This document shows, piece by piece, positions 45,885-54,530 of a DNA stretch of 64,000 bases (within the stretch, counting starts at the first letter, position 1; each line of letters opens with the position of its first letter). The DNA is taken from NCBI GenBank assembly GCA_046351555.1, contig JAXLYI010000015.1:1-64000 (forward strand). The letters are read 5' to 3'. The position numbers were made by a program, and so were the translations under genes. Below the pieces are notes generated by a model that was not told where the DNA came from, did not search any database, and saw only the letters and a program-made list of their open reading frames with translations. This DNA comes from CAISKJ01 sp046351555. Its GTDB lineage: Bacteria; Myxococcota_A; Polyangia; Polyangiales; Ga0077539.

Positions 45885-46919
45885 ATGCTCTTTGACTGGG
45901 TGAGCGGACTGTTCTCGAACGATCTGGCGATCGACCTCGGAACCGCCAACACGCTCATCTACGTCCGCGGCAAGGGGATCGTGTCGTGCGAGCCGTCGGT
46001 GGTGGCGGTGCAGCGCGACGAGCGCGGCGTGAAGACCGTCCGCGCGGTGGGCCGCGAGGCCAAGGAGATGCTCGGGCGCACGCCCGGGAGCGTGCAGGCC
46101 GTCCGGCCGCTGCGCGACGGGGTCATCGCCGACTTCGAAATCACCGAGGCGATGCTCGCGTACTTCATCCAGAAGACCAACAACCGCAAGACGCTGGTGA
46201 AGCCCCGCATCGTCATCTGCGTCCCCTTCGGCATCACCGAGGTGGAGAAGCGGGCGGTGCGCGAGAGCGCCGAGAGCGCCGGCGCGCGCGAGGTCCACCT
46301 CATCGAGGAGCCGATGGCGGCGGCGATCGGCGCGGGGCTGCCCGTCACCGAGGCCACCGGCAACATGGTGGTCGACATCGGCGGCGGCACCACCGAGGTG
46401 GCGGTGATCTCCCTCGGCGGCATCGTGTACTCGCAGTCGATCCGCGTGGGCGGCGACAAGATGGACGAGGCCGTCATCGCGTACATGCGCCGCAACTACA
46501 ACCTCCTCATCGGCGAGCAGACGGCCGAGCGGGTGAAGTGCCAGGTGGGCAACGCCTACCCCCTCGACGAGGCGCTCTCGATGGAGGTGAAGGGCCGCGA
46601 CCTGGTGGCGGGCGTGCCGCGCACGGTGGTGGTCAACTCCGACGAGGTGCGCGACGCGCTGGCCGAGCCGATCAACTCGATCGTCGAGGCGGTGATGGGC
46701 GCGCTCGAGAAGACGCCCCCGGAGCTCAGCTCCGACATCAAGGACAAGGGCATCGTGCTCACCGGCGGCGGCGCGCTCCTGCGCAACCTCGACGTGCTGC
46801 TGCGCGAGGAGACGGGGCTCCCGGTGATGGTCGCCGACGACCCGATCAGCGCCGTGGTGCTCGGCTCGGGGAAGTCGCTCGACCACCCGGAGCTCCTCGA
46901 CATGATCGCGATCGGGTGA
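45885..46919 (+). CDS. mreB: Rod-shape actin homologue MreB
   Basis: The 344-residue product has all the actin-fold motifs: phosphate 1 LAIDLGTANTLIYVRG, phosphate 2 MVVDIGGGTTEVAV, and the adenosine motif GIVLTGGGALLRN. The N-terminal amphipathic stretch MLFDWVSGLFSNDL mediates membrane binding. MreB filaments guide the elongasome in rod-shaped cells and, in myxobacteria, also support gliding. No mreC, mreD, pbp2 or rodA follows: the next gene is convergent after 6 bases. It may therefore be a stand-alone locus or a second copy. Confidence 0.97.
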   Translation: MLFDWVSGLFSNDLAIDLGTANTLIYVRGKGIVSCEPSVVAVQRDERGVKTVRAVGREAKEMLGRTPGSVQAVRPLRDGVIADFEITEAMLAYFIQKTNNRKTLVKPRIVICVPFGITEVEKRAVRESAESAGAREVHLIEEPMAAAIGAGLPVTEATGNMVVDIGGGTTEVAVISLGGIVYSQSIRVGGDKMDEAVIAYMRRNYNLLIGEQTAERVKCQVGNAYPLDEALSMEVKGRDLVAGVPRTVVVNSDEVRDALAEPINSIVEAVMGALEKTPPELSSDIKDKGIVLTGGGALLRNLDVLLREETGLPVMVADDPISAVVLGSGKSLDHPELLDMIAIG

Positions 46920-46925
46920 CGGCCG

Positions 46926-47714
46926 CTACCCGTGGACGGCGCGGCCGAAGTCGCGCATCCACTTCATCTCGTCGTCGGTGAGGGGGCCCTTGTCGAGGGC
47001 GGAGAGGTTCTCGTCGAGCTCGCGCTCGTCGGCGGGGCCGGTGAGCACGACGTCGACGTGCGGGGACGACAGGCAGAAGCGGTAGCAGTCGCCGGCGGTC
47101 ATCGCGTCGCCCGTCCAGCCCCGCGGGCGCTTGAGGAGCTTGCGCCACGAGGTGGCGGTGTACGCGGTCACCGAGGGCTGGCGCTTCGCGAGGTGCGGGA
47201 AGATGTCGCGCTCGGCGCCGGGGTGGGCGGCGTTGTAGCGGATCATGAAGAGGTCGAAGGCGGAGTCCTCGGCGAGGCGGCCGGCGCGCTCGCGGTCGTG
47301 GATGGAGACGCCGATCGAGCGGATCTTGCCCTCGGCCTTGAGCTTCTGGAGCTCGTCGACGGTGCCGTCGGTGAGGGCGGAGGTGACGCCCAGCCAGAAG
47401 AGCTGGAAGACGTCGAGGTAGTCCGTCCCGAGGGCGCGCAGGAGCTTCTCGCAGCCCGAGCGCACGCCGCCGCCGAAGAAGCCCAGCGTGGGCCCGGTGG
47501 CGACGACGTAGCGGGCGCGGTCGGCCTTGAGCTTCTCGACCAGCACGGGGGTGACCGCGCCGGTGCGGAAGGGCGTCCAGAAGAAGTAGTTGACGCCGCG
47601 CTCGACCGCGCGCGCGAAGCCGCGGCCGTCGATGCCGTAGTTGCACGCGAGGCCCATGCGGTGGACGGGCTTGCCGGCGGCGCGGAGGGCGCGATGGGTG
47701 AAGTCGTCTGCCAC
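46926..47714 (-). CDS. Aldo/keto reductase-family protein
   Basis: The 262-residue product has a shortened aldo/keto reductase barrel: RALGTDYLDVFQLFWLG, KAEGKIRSIGVSIHD and YTATSWRKL. The normal catalytic tetrad is hard to place: the usual D and Y near the N-terminus would fall at NYGIDGRGFARAVERGVNYFF. It probably reduces a carbonyl compound with NADPH, but it lacks about 30-60 residues of a typical member and might be a divergent or non-catalytic relative. It starts at GTG 47714, two bases after the stop of the upstream outer-membrane protein gene, so they form an operon. Confidence 0.75.
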   Translation of the reverse strand: MADDFTHRALRAAGKPVHRMGLACNYGIDGRGFARAVERGVNYFFWTPFRTGAVTPVLVEKLKADRARYVVATGPTLGFFGGGVRSGCEKLLRALGTDYLDVFQLFWLGVTSALTDGTVDELQKLKAEGKIRSIGVSIHDRERAGRLAEDSAFDLFMIRYNAAHPGAERDIFPHLAKRQPSVTAYTATSWRKLLKRPRGWTGDAMTAGDCYRFCLSSPHVDVVLTGPADERELDENLSALDKGPLTDDEMKWMRDFGRAVHG

Positions 47715-47716
47715 GG

Positions 47717-48538
47717 CTACTCCCCGAGGGTGAGGGTGTAGCGGACGTTGAGGGTGACGGAGAACGCGGCGTTGGCGTCCGCCGCGGGGGCGTAGGAGCG
47801 GGCGCTCTGCGAGGTGGTGTCGGAGCCGGTGGTGATCTGCCGGATGACCTTGTCCTCGTCGGCGCCGCCGGCGACGAGCGGGGTGACGGTGAAGCCGAGG
47901 CCGACGGCGAGGGGCTGGAAGAGGCGGTACTCGACGCCGACGCCGACGGGGATGCCGAGGTAGTGGGTGGTCCACGAGGCGGAGGAGCCCTGGAAGCGCA
48001 CGTCGCCGTAGGTGCGGCCGCGGTGGAACTGCATGTACTCGACGCCGACCGAGAGCCACGGTTCGAAGCGGCGGCGGTCGCCCCACGAGTCGAAGAAGAC
48101 GCGGGGGTTGTGGCGCGAGCCGTTGAAGAAGGCCATCGGGTACACGCGGCCGTAGGCGCCGACGTGGAAGGCGCGGATGGTGTCCGTGGGGCCGAGGCCG
48201 GCCTCCGCGGAGGTGAACACGTTGGCGGTGGTGAGCGCCTGGTAGCCGCCGCGGAGGCCCGCGCTGACGTACGGCGCGAAGCGCCAGCCCGCCGCGAGGT
48301 CGCCCGCGAAGCTCGGCCCGAAGGAGTCGTAGGGCTCGGAGAACTCCGCGCGCGGCAGGCTGGTGGTCGGGAGGAAGACGCCCTCGTCGTGGGTGAAGGC
48401 CCCGCCTATGCCCCCGAAGAGCGAGAGCTCGAGGCCCCGCTCGCCTTCGTAGTCCGGGTGCGTCGCGTGCGCCGCGCGCCCCGCCAGCGCAACCGTTGCC
48501 GCACACAGAACCGCCGCCCACGTCGTCTTCGCTGCCAC
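47717..48538 (-). CDS. Outer-membrane beta-barrel protein
   Basis: The 273-residue product starts at GTG with a signal peptide (TWAAVLCAATVALAGRAAHA) and continues with alternating strands typical of a barrel (LELSLFGGIGGAFTH, WLSVGVEYMQFHRGRT, VGVGVEYRLFQPLAVGLGF). It ends FSVTLNVRYTLTLGE. No binding motif is recognised. The gene is transcribed away from pntA, sharing a 171-base intergenic region with it. Confidence 0.7.
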   Translation of the reverse strand: MAAKTTWAAVLCAATVALAGRAAHATHPDYEGERGLELSLFGGIGGAFTHDEGVFLPTTSLPRAEFSEPYDSFGPSFAGDLAAGWRFAPYVSAGLRGGYQALTTANVFTSAEAGLGPTDTIRAFHVGAYGRVYPMAFFNGSRHNPRVFFDSWGDRRRFEPWLSVGVEYMQFHRGRTYGDVRFQGSSASWTTHYLGIPVGVGVEYRLFQPLAVGLGFTVTPLVAGGADEDKVIRQITTGSDTTSQSARSYAPAADANAAFSVTLNVRYTLTLGE

Positions 48539-48630
48539 GTCGCTCGTCCTCCGCTCGTTCGGTGGCGCCGACTCTCGCACGGATGGCCGCGCCGGGTCGA
48601 GACGTTGCCAACGCCCGGCGACGTTGTTCG

Positions 48631-48660
48631 TTGACACCCGCGCGACCGGGCCGCGACACT
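48631..48660 (+). promoter_or_regulatory. Promoter of pntAB
   Basis: A perfect TTGACA at 48631-48636 is followed after 18 bases by GACACT at 48655-48660 and then CCGC, the same layout as other promoters of this window. The -10 box is weak (3 of 6). The start codon at 48710 leaves a leader of about 40 bases. Confidence 0.5.
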
Positions 48661-48709
48661 CCGCGCCGCCCGCCCTCATCCCAACCGGCGGGCAGAAGCG
48701 GTGCGTCGG

Positions 48710-50305
48710 ATGCGGGTCTCAATCCCGAAGGAGATCCTCCCCGGGGAGCGTCGGGTCGCGGCGTCTCCCGACAGCGTGAAGAAGCTCGTCGCGATGGGCT
48801 TCGAGGTGGCGGTGGAGCGCGGCGCCGGCGACCGCGCGGCGACGCCCGATCGGCTCTTCGAAGCCGCGGGCGCGGCGGTGGTCGACGACCCGTGGGCGGG
48901 CGCCGACGTCGTCCTCAAGGTGCGGCCGCCGTCGGTGCGGGAGGACGGCCGCGACGAGGCCGAGCTCGTGCCCGAGGGGGCGACGCTGGTGTCGTTCCTT
49001 TGGCCGGCGCGCAACGGGGAGCTGGTGGCGCGGCTGGCGGCGCGCAACGTCACGGCGCTCGCGATCGACCAGGTGCCCCGCATCTCGCGCGCGCAGAAGA
49101 TGGACGCGCTCTCGTCGATGGCCAACATCGCGGGCTACCGCGCGGTCATCGAGGCGGCCCACCACTTCGGCAGCTTCTTCTGCGGGCAGATGACGGCGGC
49201 CGGCAAGGTGGCGCCCGCCAAGGTGCTGGTGATCGGCGCGGGCGTGGCGGGCCTCGCGGCGCTCGGCGCGGCCAAGGGGCTCGGCGCGGTGGTGCGCGCG
49301 TTCGACACGCGGGCCGCGGTGCGCGACCAGGTGAAGTCGATGGGCGGGGAGTTCCTCGAGGTGACGGTGGCGGAGGAGGGCGAGGGGGGCGGAGGCTACG
49401 CGAAGGAGATGTCGCCGGCCTTCGTCGAGGCCGAGATGGCGCTCTTCCGCAAGCAGGCCGCCGAGGTCGACGTCGTCATCACCACCGCGCTCATCCCGGG
49501 CAAGCCCGCGCCGAAGCTCTGGCTGCGCGACATGGTCGAGGCGATGCGCCCGGGCTCGGTGGTGGTCGACCTCGCCGCGGAGTCGGGCGGCAACTGCGAG
49601 CTCACCGTGCCCGACCAGGTGGTCGAGCACCGCGGGGTGAAGATCCTCGGGCGCACCGACCTCACGAGCTGCCTCGCCACCACCGCGAGCCAGCTCTACG
49701 CCAACAACCTCGTCCACCTCCTCACGGACATGGGCGGCGCGAAGCTGGCGGTGAACCTCGACGACGAGGTGGTGCGCAACGCGCTCGTGGCGCACAAGGG
49801 CGAGGTGACGTGGCCGCCGCCGCGCGAGGTGCCCAAGCCCAAGGCGCCGTCGACCACGCCGGTGGTGAAGCCCGCGGCCCCGGCGGTGCCCAAGACCCAC
49901 GGCCCGCCGCCCCCGTCGGAGTCGGGGCGCACGACGTGGCTCGCGTGGGTCTCGATCGCGCTGCTGCTCGTGGGGTACGTCGCGGTGCGGGCGACGGGCA
50001 CGGGCGCGGCGGGCGAGGACGACCTCGCGCTGCGGCTCTTCGCCGAGCGCGTCACCGTCTTCGTCCTCTCGTGCTTCGTCGGCTGGCAGGTGGTGTGGAA
50101 CGTCACCCCCGCCCTCCACACCCCGCTGATGAGCGTGACCAACGCCATCTCGGGGATCATCGTGCTCGGCGGGATGCTGCACACGCGCGTCGACGCGATG
50201 GGGGCCGCGGCGTGGCTCGGCGTCGGGGCCGTGCTGCTGGCGACGGTCAACGTGGCGGGCGGCTTCCTCGTCACGCGGCGCATGCTCGAGATGTTCAGGA
50301 AGTGA
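48710..50305 (+). CDS. pntA: NAD(P) transhydrogenase alpha subunit PntA
   Basis: The 531-residue product contains the NAD-binding domain I (MRVSIPKEILPGERRVAASP, VLVIGAGVAGLAALGAAKGL, VVDLAAESGGNCELT) fused to a membrane part with about four helices (about 420-520, WLAWVSIALLLVGYVAV onwards). This corresponds to the undivided alpha subunit of the E. coli type. With PntB it couples proton entry to hydride transfer from NADH to NADP, supplying NADPH. ATG 48710 is preferred over GTG 48701 because it matches the usual family start. A Pro/Ala/Lys linker (about 365-415) joins the domains. Confidence 0.95.
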   Translation: MRVSIPKEILPGERRVAASPDSVKKLVAMGFEVAVERGAGDRAATPDRLFEAAGAAVVDDPWAGADVVLKVRPPSVREDGRDEAELVPEGATLVSFLWPARNGELVARLAARNVTALAIDQVPRISRAQKMDALSSMANIAGYRAVIEAAHHFGSFFCGQMTAAGKVAPAKVLVIGAGVAGLAALGAAKGLGAVVRAFDTRAAVRDQVKSMGGEFLEVTVAEEGEGGGGYAKEMSPAFVEAEMALFRKQAAEVDVVITTALIPGKPAPKLWLRDMVEAMRPGSVVVDLAAESGGNCELTVPDQVVEHRGVKILGRTDLTSCLATTASQLYANNLVHLLTDMGGAKLAVNLDDEVVRNALVAHKGEVTWPPPREVPKPKAPSTTPVVKPAAPAVPKTHGPPPPSESGRTTWLAWVSIALLLVGYVAVRATGTGAAGEDDLALRLFAERVTVFVLSCFVGWQVVWNVTPALHTPLMSVTNAISGIIVLGGMLHTRVDAMGAAAWLGVGAVLLATVNVAGGFLVTRRMLEMFRK

Positions 50306-50318
50306 TGGGGTCGCGGCG

Positions 50319-51716
50319 ATGATCGAAGTCTTCCTGTCGCTCGCCTGGGTGCTGGCGGGCGTGCTGTTCGTGTCGAGCCTGCGGGGCCTCTCGCACCAGG
50401 AGACCGCCCGCCGCGGCAACAGCTACGGCATGGCGGGCATGGCCGTCGCCGTGCTCGCGGTCGTGCTCGGCGGCAAGGTAGGCCACCTGGAGGTGCTCGT
50501 CCCGGCGATGGCCGTCGGCGGGGTGCTGGGCGCGACGCTCGCGCGGCGCGTGGCGATGACCGCGATGCCCGAGCTCGTCGCCGTGCTCCACAGCTTCGTC
50601 GGCCTCGCCGCGGTGCTGGTGGGCTACGCGGCCTGGCTCGACGCGGGCCACCACGCGGCCACGCAGCGCACGATCCTCCTCATCGAGGTGTGGGTCGACG
50701 TCGCGATCGGCGCGGTGACCTTCACGGGCTCGGTGGTGGCCTTCCTCAAGCTCCGCGGGTCGATGTCGGGCCGGCCGCTGCTCCTGCCGGCGCGCCACGC
50801 GCTCAACGCCGCCGCGGTGCTCGCGGTGGTGGGGTTCGCCGTCCCCTTCGTCGCGGCGTCCAACGGCGAGGGGCTCCCGTGGCTCCTCGCGATGACGGCG
50901 GTGGCGGGGCTGCTCGGCGTCCACCTCGTCGCGGCCATCGGCGGCGCCGACATGCCCGTGGTGGTGTCGCTCCTCAACAGCTACTCCGGGTGGACGGCCT
51001 CCGCCGCGGGCTTCATGCTCGAGAACGACCTGCTGATCATCACCGGGGCGCTGGTCGGCAGCTCGGGCGCGATCCTCTCGTACATCATGTGCCGCGCGAT
51101 GAACCGCTCCATCTGGAACGTCGTCTTCGGCGGCTTCGGCGCCGAGCCCGCGCCCTCCGCGAAGGGCGCCGCGGCCGCGCCCGAGGGCGTGGTGCACGAG
51201 ACGACGGTCGACGAGCTGGCCGACGAGCTCCGCGAGGCCCACCAGGTGGTGATCGTGCCGGGCTACGGGATGGCCGTCGCGCGCGCCCAGCACGCCGTCC
51301 GCCAGCTCGCCGACGTGCTCAAGGCGAAGAACGTCACCACCCGCTTCGCCATCCACCCAGTCGCGGGCCGCCTCCCGGGCCACATGAACGTGCTCCTGGC
51401 CGAGGCGAGCGTCCCCTACGACATCGTGCTCGAGATGGACGAGATCAACCACGACCTGCCGCGCACCGACGTGGTGCTGGTGATCGGCGCGAACGACATC
51501 GTCAACCCGAGCGCGCAGACCGACCCGGCCTCGCCGATCGCGGGGATGCCCGTCCTCGAGGTGTGGAAGGCGCGGCGGGTGGTGGTGCTCAAGCGCTCGC
51601 GCGCGTCGGGCTACGCGGGCGTCGACAACCCGCTCTTCTACCTCGACAACACGCGGATGCTGTTCGCCGACGCGCGCGACGGGATGGAGAAGCTCGTCGC
51701 GCGCCTCACGGCGTAG
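50319..51716 (+). CDS. pntB: NAD(P) transhydrogenase beta subunit PntB
   Basis: The 465-residue product has nine or so membrane helices (1-270, including VAVLHSFVGLAAVLVGYA and LLNSYSGWTASAAGFML) followed by the NADP-binding domain III. Motifs there are VIVPGYGMAVARAQHAV, FAIHPVAGRLPGHMNVLLAEA, DVVLVIGANDIVNPSAQTDP and VLKRSRASGYAGVDNPLFY. It completes the proton-translocating transhydrogenase with PntA, 13 bases upstream. The 3' end meets the convergent Stig1 lipoprotein gene. Confidence 0.97.
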   Translation: MIEVFLSLAWVLAGVLFVSSLRGLSHQETARRGNSYGMAGMAVAVLAVVLGGKVGHLEVLVPAMAVGGVLGATLARRVAMTAMPELVAVLHSFVGLAAVLVGYAAWLDAGHHAATQRTILLIEVWVDVAIGAVTFTGSVVAFLKLRGSMSGRPLLLPARHALNAAAVLAVVGFAVPFVAASNGEGLPWLLAMTAVAGLLGVHLVAAIGGADMPVVVSLLNSYSGWTASAAGFMLENDLLIITGALVGSSGAILSYIMCRAMNRSIWNVVFGGFGAEPAPSAKGAAAAPEGVVHETTVDELADELREAHQVVIVPGYGMAVARAQHAVRQLADVLKAKNVTTRFAIHPVAGRLPGHMNVLLAEASVPYDIVLEMDEINHDLPRTDVVLVIGANDIVNPSAQTDPASPIAGMPVLEVWKARRVVVLKRSRASGYAGVDNPLFYLDNTRMLFADARDGMEKLVARLTA

Positions 51717-51723
51717 GGATGTT

Positions 51724-53208
51724 CTAGACGCAGTTGCCGGCGGTGCAGGTGCCGCGGATGCCGCACGAGCGTCCGCAGGCGCCGCAGTGGGCGGGGTTGG
51801 TGCGCGTGTCGACGCACGCGCCGCTGCAGTTGACGAGCATCGCGTCGCACATGACCGACATCGTCATGCAGGTGCCCGTCACGCAGGCCTGGCCCGCGCC
51901 GCACGCGCGGCCGCACATGCCGCAGTTGGTCGGGTCGAGGCTGGTGTTGACGCAGGAGGTGCCGCAGAGGGTCAGGCCGGTGTCGCACTGGCAGGTGCCC
52001 TCGCGGCAGTTGAGGCCCGCCGAGCACGCGCGGCCGCAGGCGCCGCAGTTGTTGTTGTCGGCCTGCACGTTGACGCAGGTGGAGCCGCACATCATCCGCG
52101 GCGACGAGCAGGTGCCGTCGTCGCAGAAGCCGTTGACGCAGGCGATCGTGCCCGCGCAGGCGTTGCCGCAGCGCCCGCAGTTGAAGCGGTCGCGCTGGAG
52201 GTTGGTGCAGAAGGCGTCGCAGCGCGAGGTGCCGCCGGTGCACGCGGCCACGCACATGCGGTCGAGGCACTCCTGGCCCGAGGGGCAGGCGTTGCCGCAC
52301 ATGCCGCAGTGCGACGCGCTGGTGAAGGTGTTGGTGCAGACGCCGTCGCAGCGAACCTGGGGCGCGGCGCAGGGCAGGGCGGTGCAGGCGGCGCCGACGC
52401 AGTCCTGGCCGACGGGGCAGGCGTTGCCGCAGCGGCCGCAGTTGTTCCGGTCGGTGTTGAGCAGCACGCAGGACGAGCCGCACATCATCTGGCCGGTGGG
52501 GCACTGGCACATCCCCATCATGCAGGTGGCGGTGCCCGGGCAGGCGGTGCCGCACGTCCCGCAGTTGGCCCGGTCGGTGAGCGGGTCGACGCAGGCGGTG
52601 CCGCAGCGCAGGCGGCCGGTGGGGCACATGTCCATGCAGACGCCGCTGTTGCACTCCTGGCCCGCGGCGCAGCGCCGGTCGCACGCGCCGCAGTTGGTCG
52701 GGTCGGCCATCAGGCTGACGCAGTTGGTGCCGCAGCGGACGACGCCCGTCCCCTTGCAGCCGCCGTTGTCGGCGGGCGCGTCGGGCGTCGCGGGCGCGTC
52801 GGGGGCGACCGTGTCGGGGGCGACGTCCATGCCCGGGGGGACGTCCATGCCCGGGGGGACGTCCATGCCGGGGGGCACGTCCATGCCGGGGGGCACGTCC
52901 ATGCCGGGGGGCACGTCCATGCCCGGGGGCACGTCGGTGGCGGGCGGGACGTCGGTGTCGACCGCGTCGCCCGGCGCGCCGTCCGGGGGCGGCGGGGGCG
53001 CGTCGGCCGGCGCCGCGTCGCCGCCGTCGGCCGCGGGCTGCGCGTCGTCGCCGCCGTCGGTGGGGAGCGCGTCGGCGCCGCCCGGGGTGTCGCCGCCGCC
53101 GTCGCGCGTCGTCGTCGGCGGGGGCATCGCGTCGCCCCCACAGCCCTCGACCACCGCGCCCGCTGCCAGCGCCAACAGAAGGAACCACGAAGCACCACGA
53201 ATCCTCAT
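51724..53208 (-). CDS. Stig1-type cysteine-rich lipoprotein with VPPGMD repeats
   Basis: The 494-residue product has a lipoprotein signal (WFLLLALAAGAVVEGCGG), an Asp/Gly/Pro-rich stalk with six tandem VPPGMD hexapeptides, and about eight cysteine-rich modules of the form C-G-x2-CV-x6-D-x2-NCG-x-CG-x3-C-x2-G-x2-C-x2-G-x-C. These match the Stig1-like repeats common in secreted myxobacterial proteins. It should be a disulfide-rich surface protein held away from the membrane by the stalk. The start ATG 53208 is preferred to the frame's earlier codon. Function unknown; adhesion is a guess. Confidence 0.85.
   Translation of the reverse strand: MRIRGASWFLLLALAAGAVVEGCGGDAMPPPTTTRDGGGDTPGGADALPTDGGDDAQPAADGGDAAPADAPPPPPDGAPGDAVDTDVPPATDVPPGMDVPPGMDVPPGMDVPPGMDVPPGMDVPPGMDVAPDTVAPDAPATPDAPADNGGCKGTGVVRCGTNCVSLMADPTNCGACDRRCAAGQECNSGVCMDMCPTGRLRCGTACVDPLTDRANCGTCGTACPGTATCMMGMCQCPTGQMMCGSSCVLLNTDRNNCGRCGNACPVGQDCVGAACTALPCAAPQVRCDGVCTNTFTSASHCGMCGNACPSGQECLDRMCVAACTGGTSRCDAFCTNLQRDRFNCGRCGNACAGTIACVNGFCDDGTCSSPRMMCGSTCVNVQADNNNCGACGRACSAGLNCREGTCQCDTGLTLCGTSCVNTSLDPTNCGMCGRACGAGQACVTGTCMTMSVMCDAMLVNCSGACVDTRTNPAHCGACGRSCGIRGTCTAGNCV
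52825..52932 (-). repeat. 18-base tandem repeat, six units
   Basis: GTCCAT recurs every 18 bases at 52825, 52843, 52861, 52879, 52897 and 52915, encoding VPPGMD on the reverse strand. The first three and last three units differ by synonymous changes (CCCGG versus CCGGG). Copy number could change by slippage and so alter stalk length. Confidence 0.9.
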
Positions 53209-53281
53209 GGGACGCGATGCTATCACACGGTCCATTTCCGCCCGAAGCGTCTCGGCGGGGTTTCTCGCGCGGGCGATTCCG

Positions 53282-54070
53282 TCAAAACTGGTAGGACACC
53301 GCGCCCGCGGGGATGAGCGAGAGCGAGCTGGCCGACTGGGCGGTGCTGCCGCCCGTCCAGGTCGCGTCGCCGAAGGCGTGGGCGAAGACGGCGTCGAGCT
53401 CGACGGCCGCGCCGAAGCGCCCGAACGCGATGCGGATGCCGACGTTGAGCGACGCTTCGAAGCGGTGGGCGCCGAGGTCGTAGCGCCGCGCGTCGGGCAT
53501 CGCGGCCGACGGGGCGAGGGTGAGCGCGAGGTCGTTGTAGAGGTAGCCCGCGCGGGCGCCGACCCAGACGTCGTAGACGTCCCGGCGGCTGACGCCGAAG
53601 AGCAGCGAGAGGTCGCCGCCGTAGAGCCGCGACTCGTTGACGGTGAGCCGCGGCGACGCGCCGGCGTAGTCGCCGCCGAGGAAGGCGAAGCGGCCCGCGA
53701 GCCCGCCGGTGAGCGTCATCCCCTCGCGCGACCAGAGCTCGCGCCGCGCGCCGATGCGCACGAGGCGCCCGATGAGCGCGATGTTGCCCTCGGCGCGGCC
53801 GCCGATGCCGCCGCGGCCGGAGACGTAGCTCACCACCCCGGGCGGCGAGGCGCCGTGGGTGACGGCGGCCTGGAGCACCGTGTCGACCTCGGCCGACTCG
53901 GAGCTGGCGCTCGACAGGGCCGGCGACCACACCGGCGCGCTCCAGGCCGAGCCCACGTCGAGCACGACCTTGCCCTCGCGCAGCACCCGCGCGGGCGCCA
54001 GCACCGGCGACGCCGTGGCGCAGCCGAGGGCGGCGGCGGCGGTCGCGAGCAGGGCGCCGCGGGCGCTCAC
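53282..54070 (-). CDS. Outer-membrane barrel-like lipoprotein
   Basis: The 262-residue product starts at GTG with ALLATAAAALGCATAS, a lipoprotein signal, followed by many predicted strands (LTGGLAGRFAFLGGDYAG, YDVWVGARAGYLYNDLAL, FEASLNVGIRIAFGRFGAA). It ends in an aromatic residue, SYQF, as barrels do. A lipidated barrel is unusual, so either the cysteine lies in an ordinary signal peptide or the protein is periplasmic. It starts 11 bases after the ferredoxin gene on the same strand, so the two are probably cotranscribed. Confidence 0.6.
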   Translation of the reverse strand: MSARGALLATAAAALGCATASPVLAPARVLREGKVVLDVGSAWSAPVWSPALSSASSESAEVDTVLQAAVTHGASPPGVVSYVSGRGGIGGRAEGNIALIGRLVRIGARRELWSREGMTLTGGLAGRFAFLGGDYAGASPRLTVNESRLYGGDLSLLFGVSRRDVYDVWVGARAGYLYNDLALTLAPSAAMPDARRYDLGAHRFEASLNVGIRIAFGRFGAAVELDAVFAHAFGDATWTGGSTAQSASSLSLIPAGAVSYQF

Positions 54071-54081
54071 GGATCGCCCCG

Positions 54082-54387
54082 CTACTTGCGGAAGAGCGAG
54101 GGGTAGTTGTTGGCCGCGGCGCGCTTCTGCAGCTCGGCGTCGTCGGGGTGGAGCTTGAGGGCGCGGGCGATCAGCACGGCCTCGGACTCGCGGATCTCGG
54201 GGTTGGGCAGGCAGCACTCGACCGGGCACACCGCCTGGCAGGCCTCGTGGTTGTAGAAGCCGACACACTCGGTGCAGAGCTCCGGGTCGATCACGTAGAT
54301 CTCGTCGCCCTCGCTGATCGCTTCGTTGGGGCACTCGGGCTCGCAGGCGCCGCAGTTGATGCAGTCCGAGGTGATGTAGGTCGCCAT
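54082..54387 (-). CDS. 2[4Fe-4S] ferredoxin, YfhL type
   Basis: The 101-residue product has two cluster motifs, CINCGACEPECP and CTECVGFYNHEACQAVCPVECC. The insertion between the second and third cysteines of the second motif is characteristic of the YfhL/Allochromatium-type ferredoxins, which have very low redox potentials. It transfers electrons in the cytoplasm. The C-terminal 35 residues (LIARALKLHPDDAELQKRA) are a helical extension. The redox partner is not obvious; the radical SAM gene near 62 kb is a possible client. Confidence 0.93.
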   Translation of the reverse strand: MATYITSDCINCGACEPECPNEAISEGDEIYVIDPELCTECVGFYNHEACQAVCPVECCLPNPEIRESEAVLIARALKLHPDDAELQKRAAANNYPSLFRK

Positions 54388-54530
54388 GGTGGTCCGTTGT
54401 CTCCGGGGCCGCGTCGCGCAAGGGGCGGCGCGGTGGGCGCCTCTCTAGCCAAGTGCGCCTTCAGCGTCAACGGCCACGGCCGCGCACCCGCCGCGCGGCG
54501 GTTTCGTGTAGAGTCTGCGCGGGAGCAGGT

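Noticed and set aside
51724..53316. A forward frame rich in Val, Gly and Ala opposite the Stig1 lipoprotein gene
   Set aside because: It mirrors the cysteine-rich repeats on the other strand, and has neither signal peptide nor domain.
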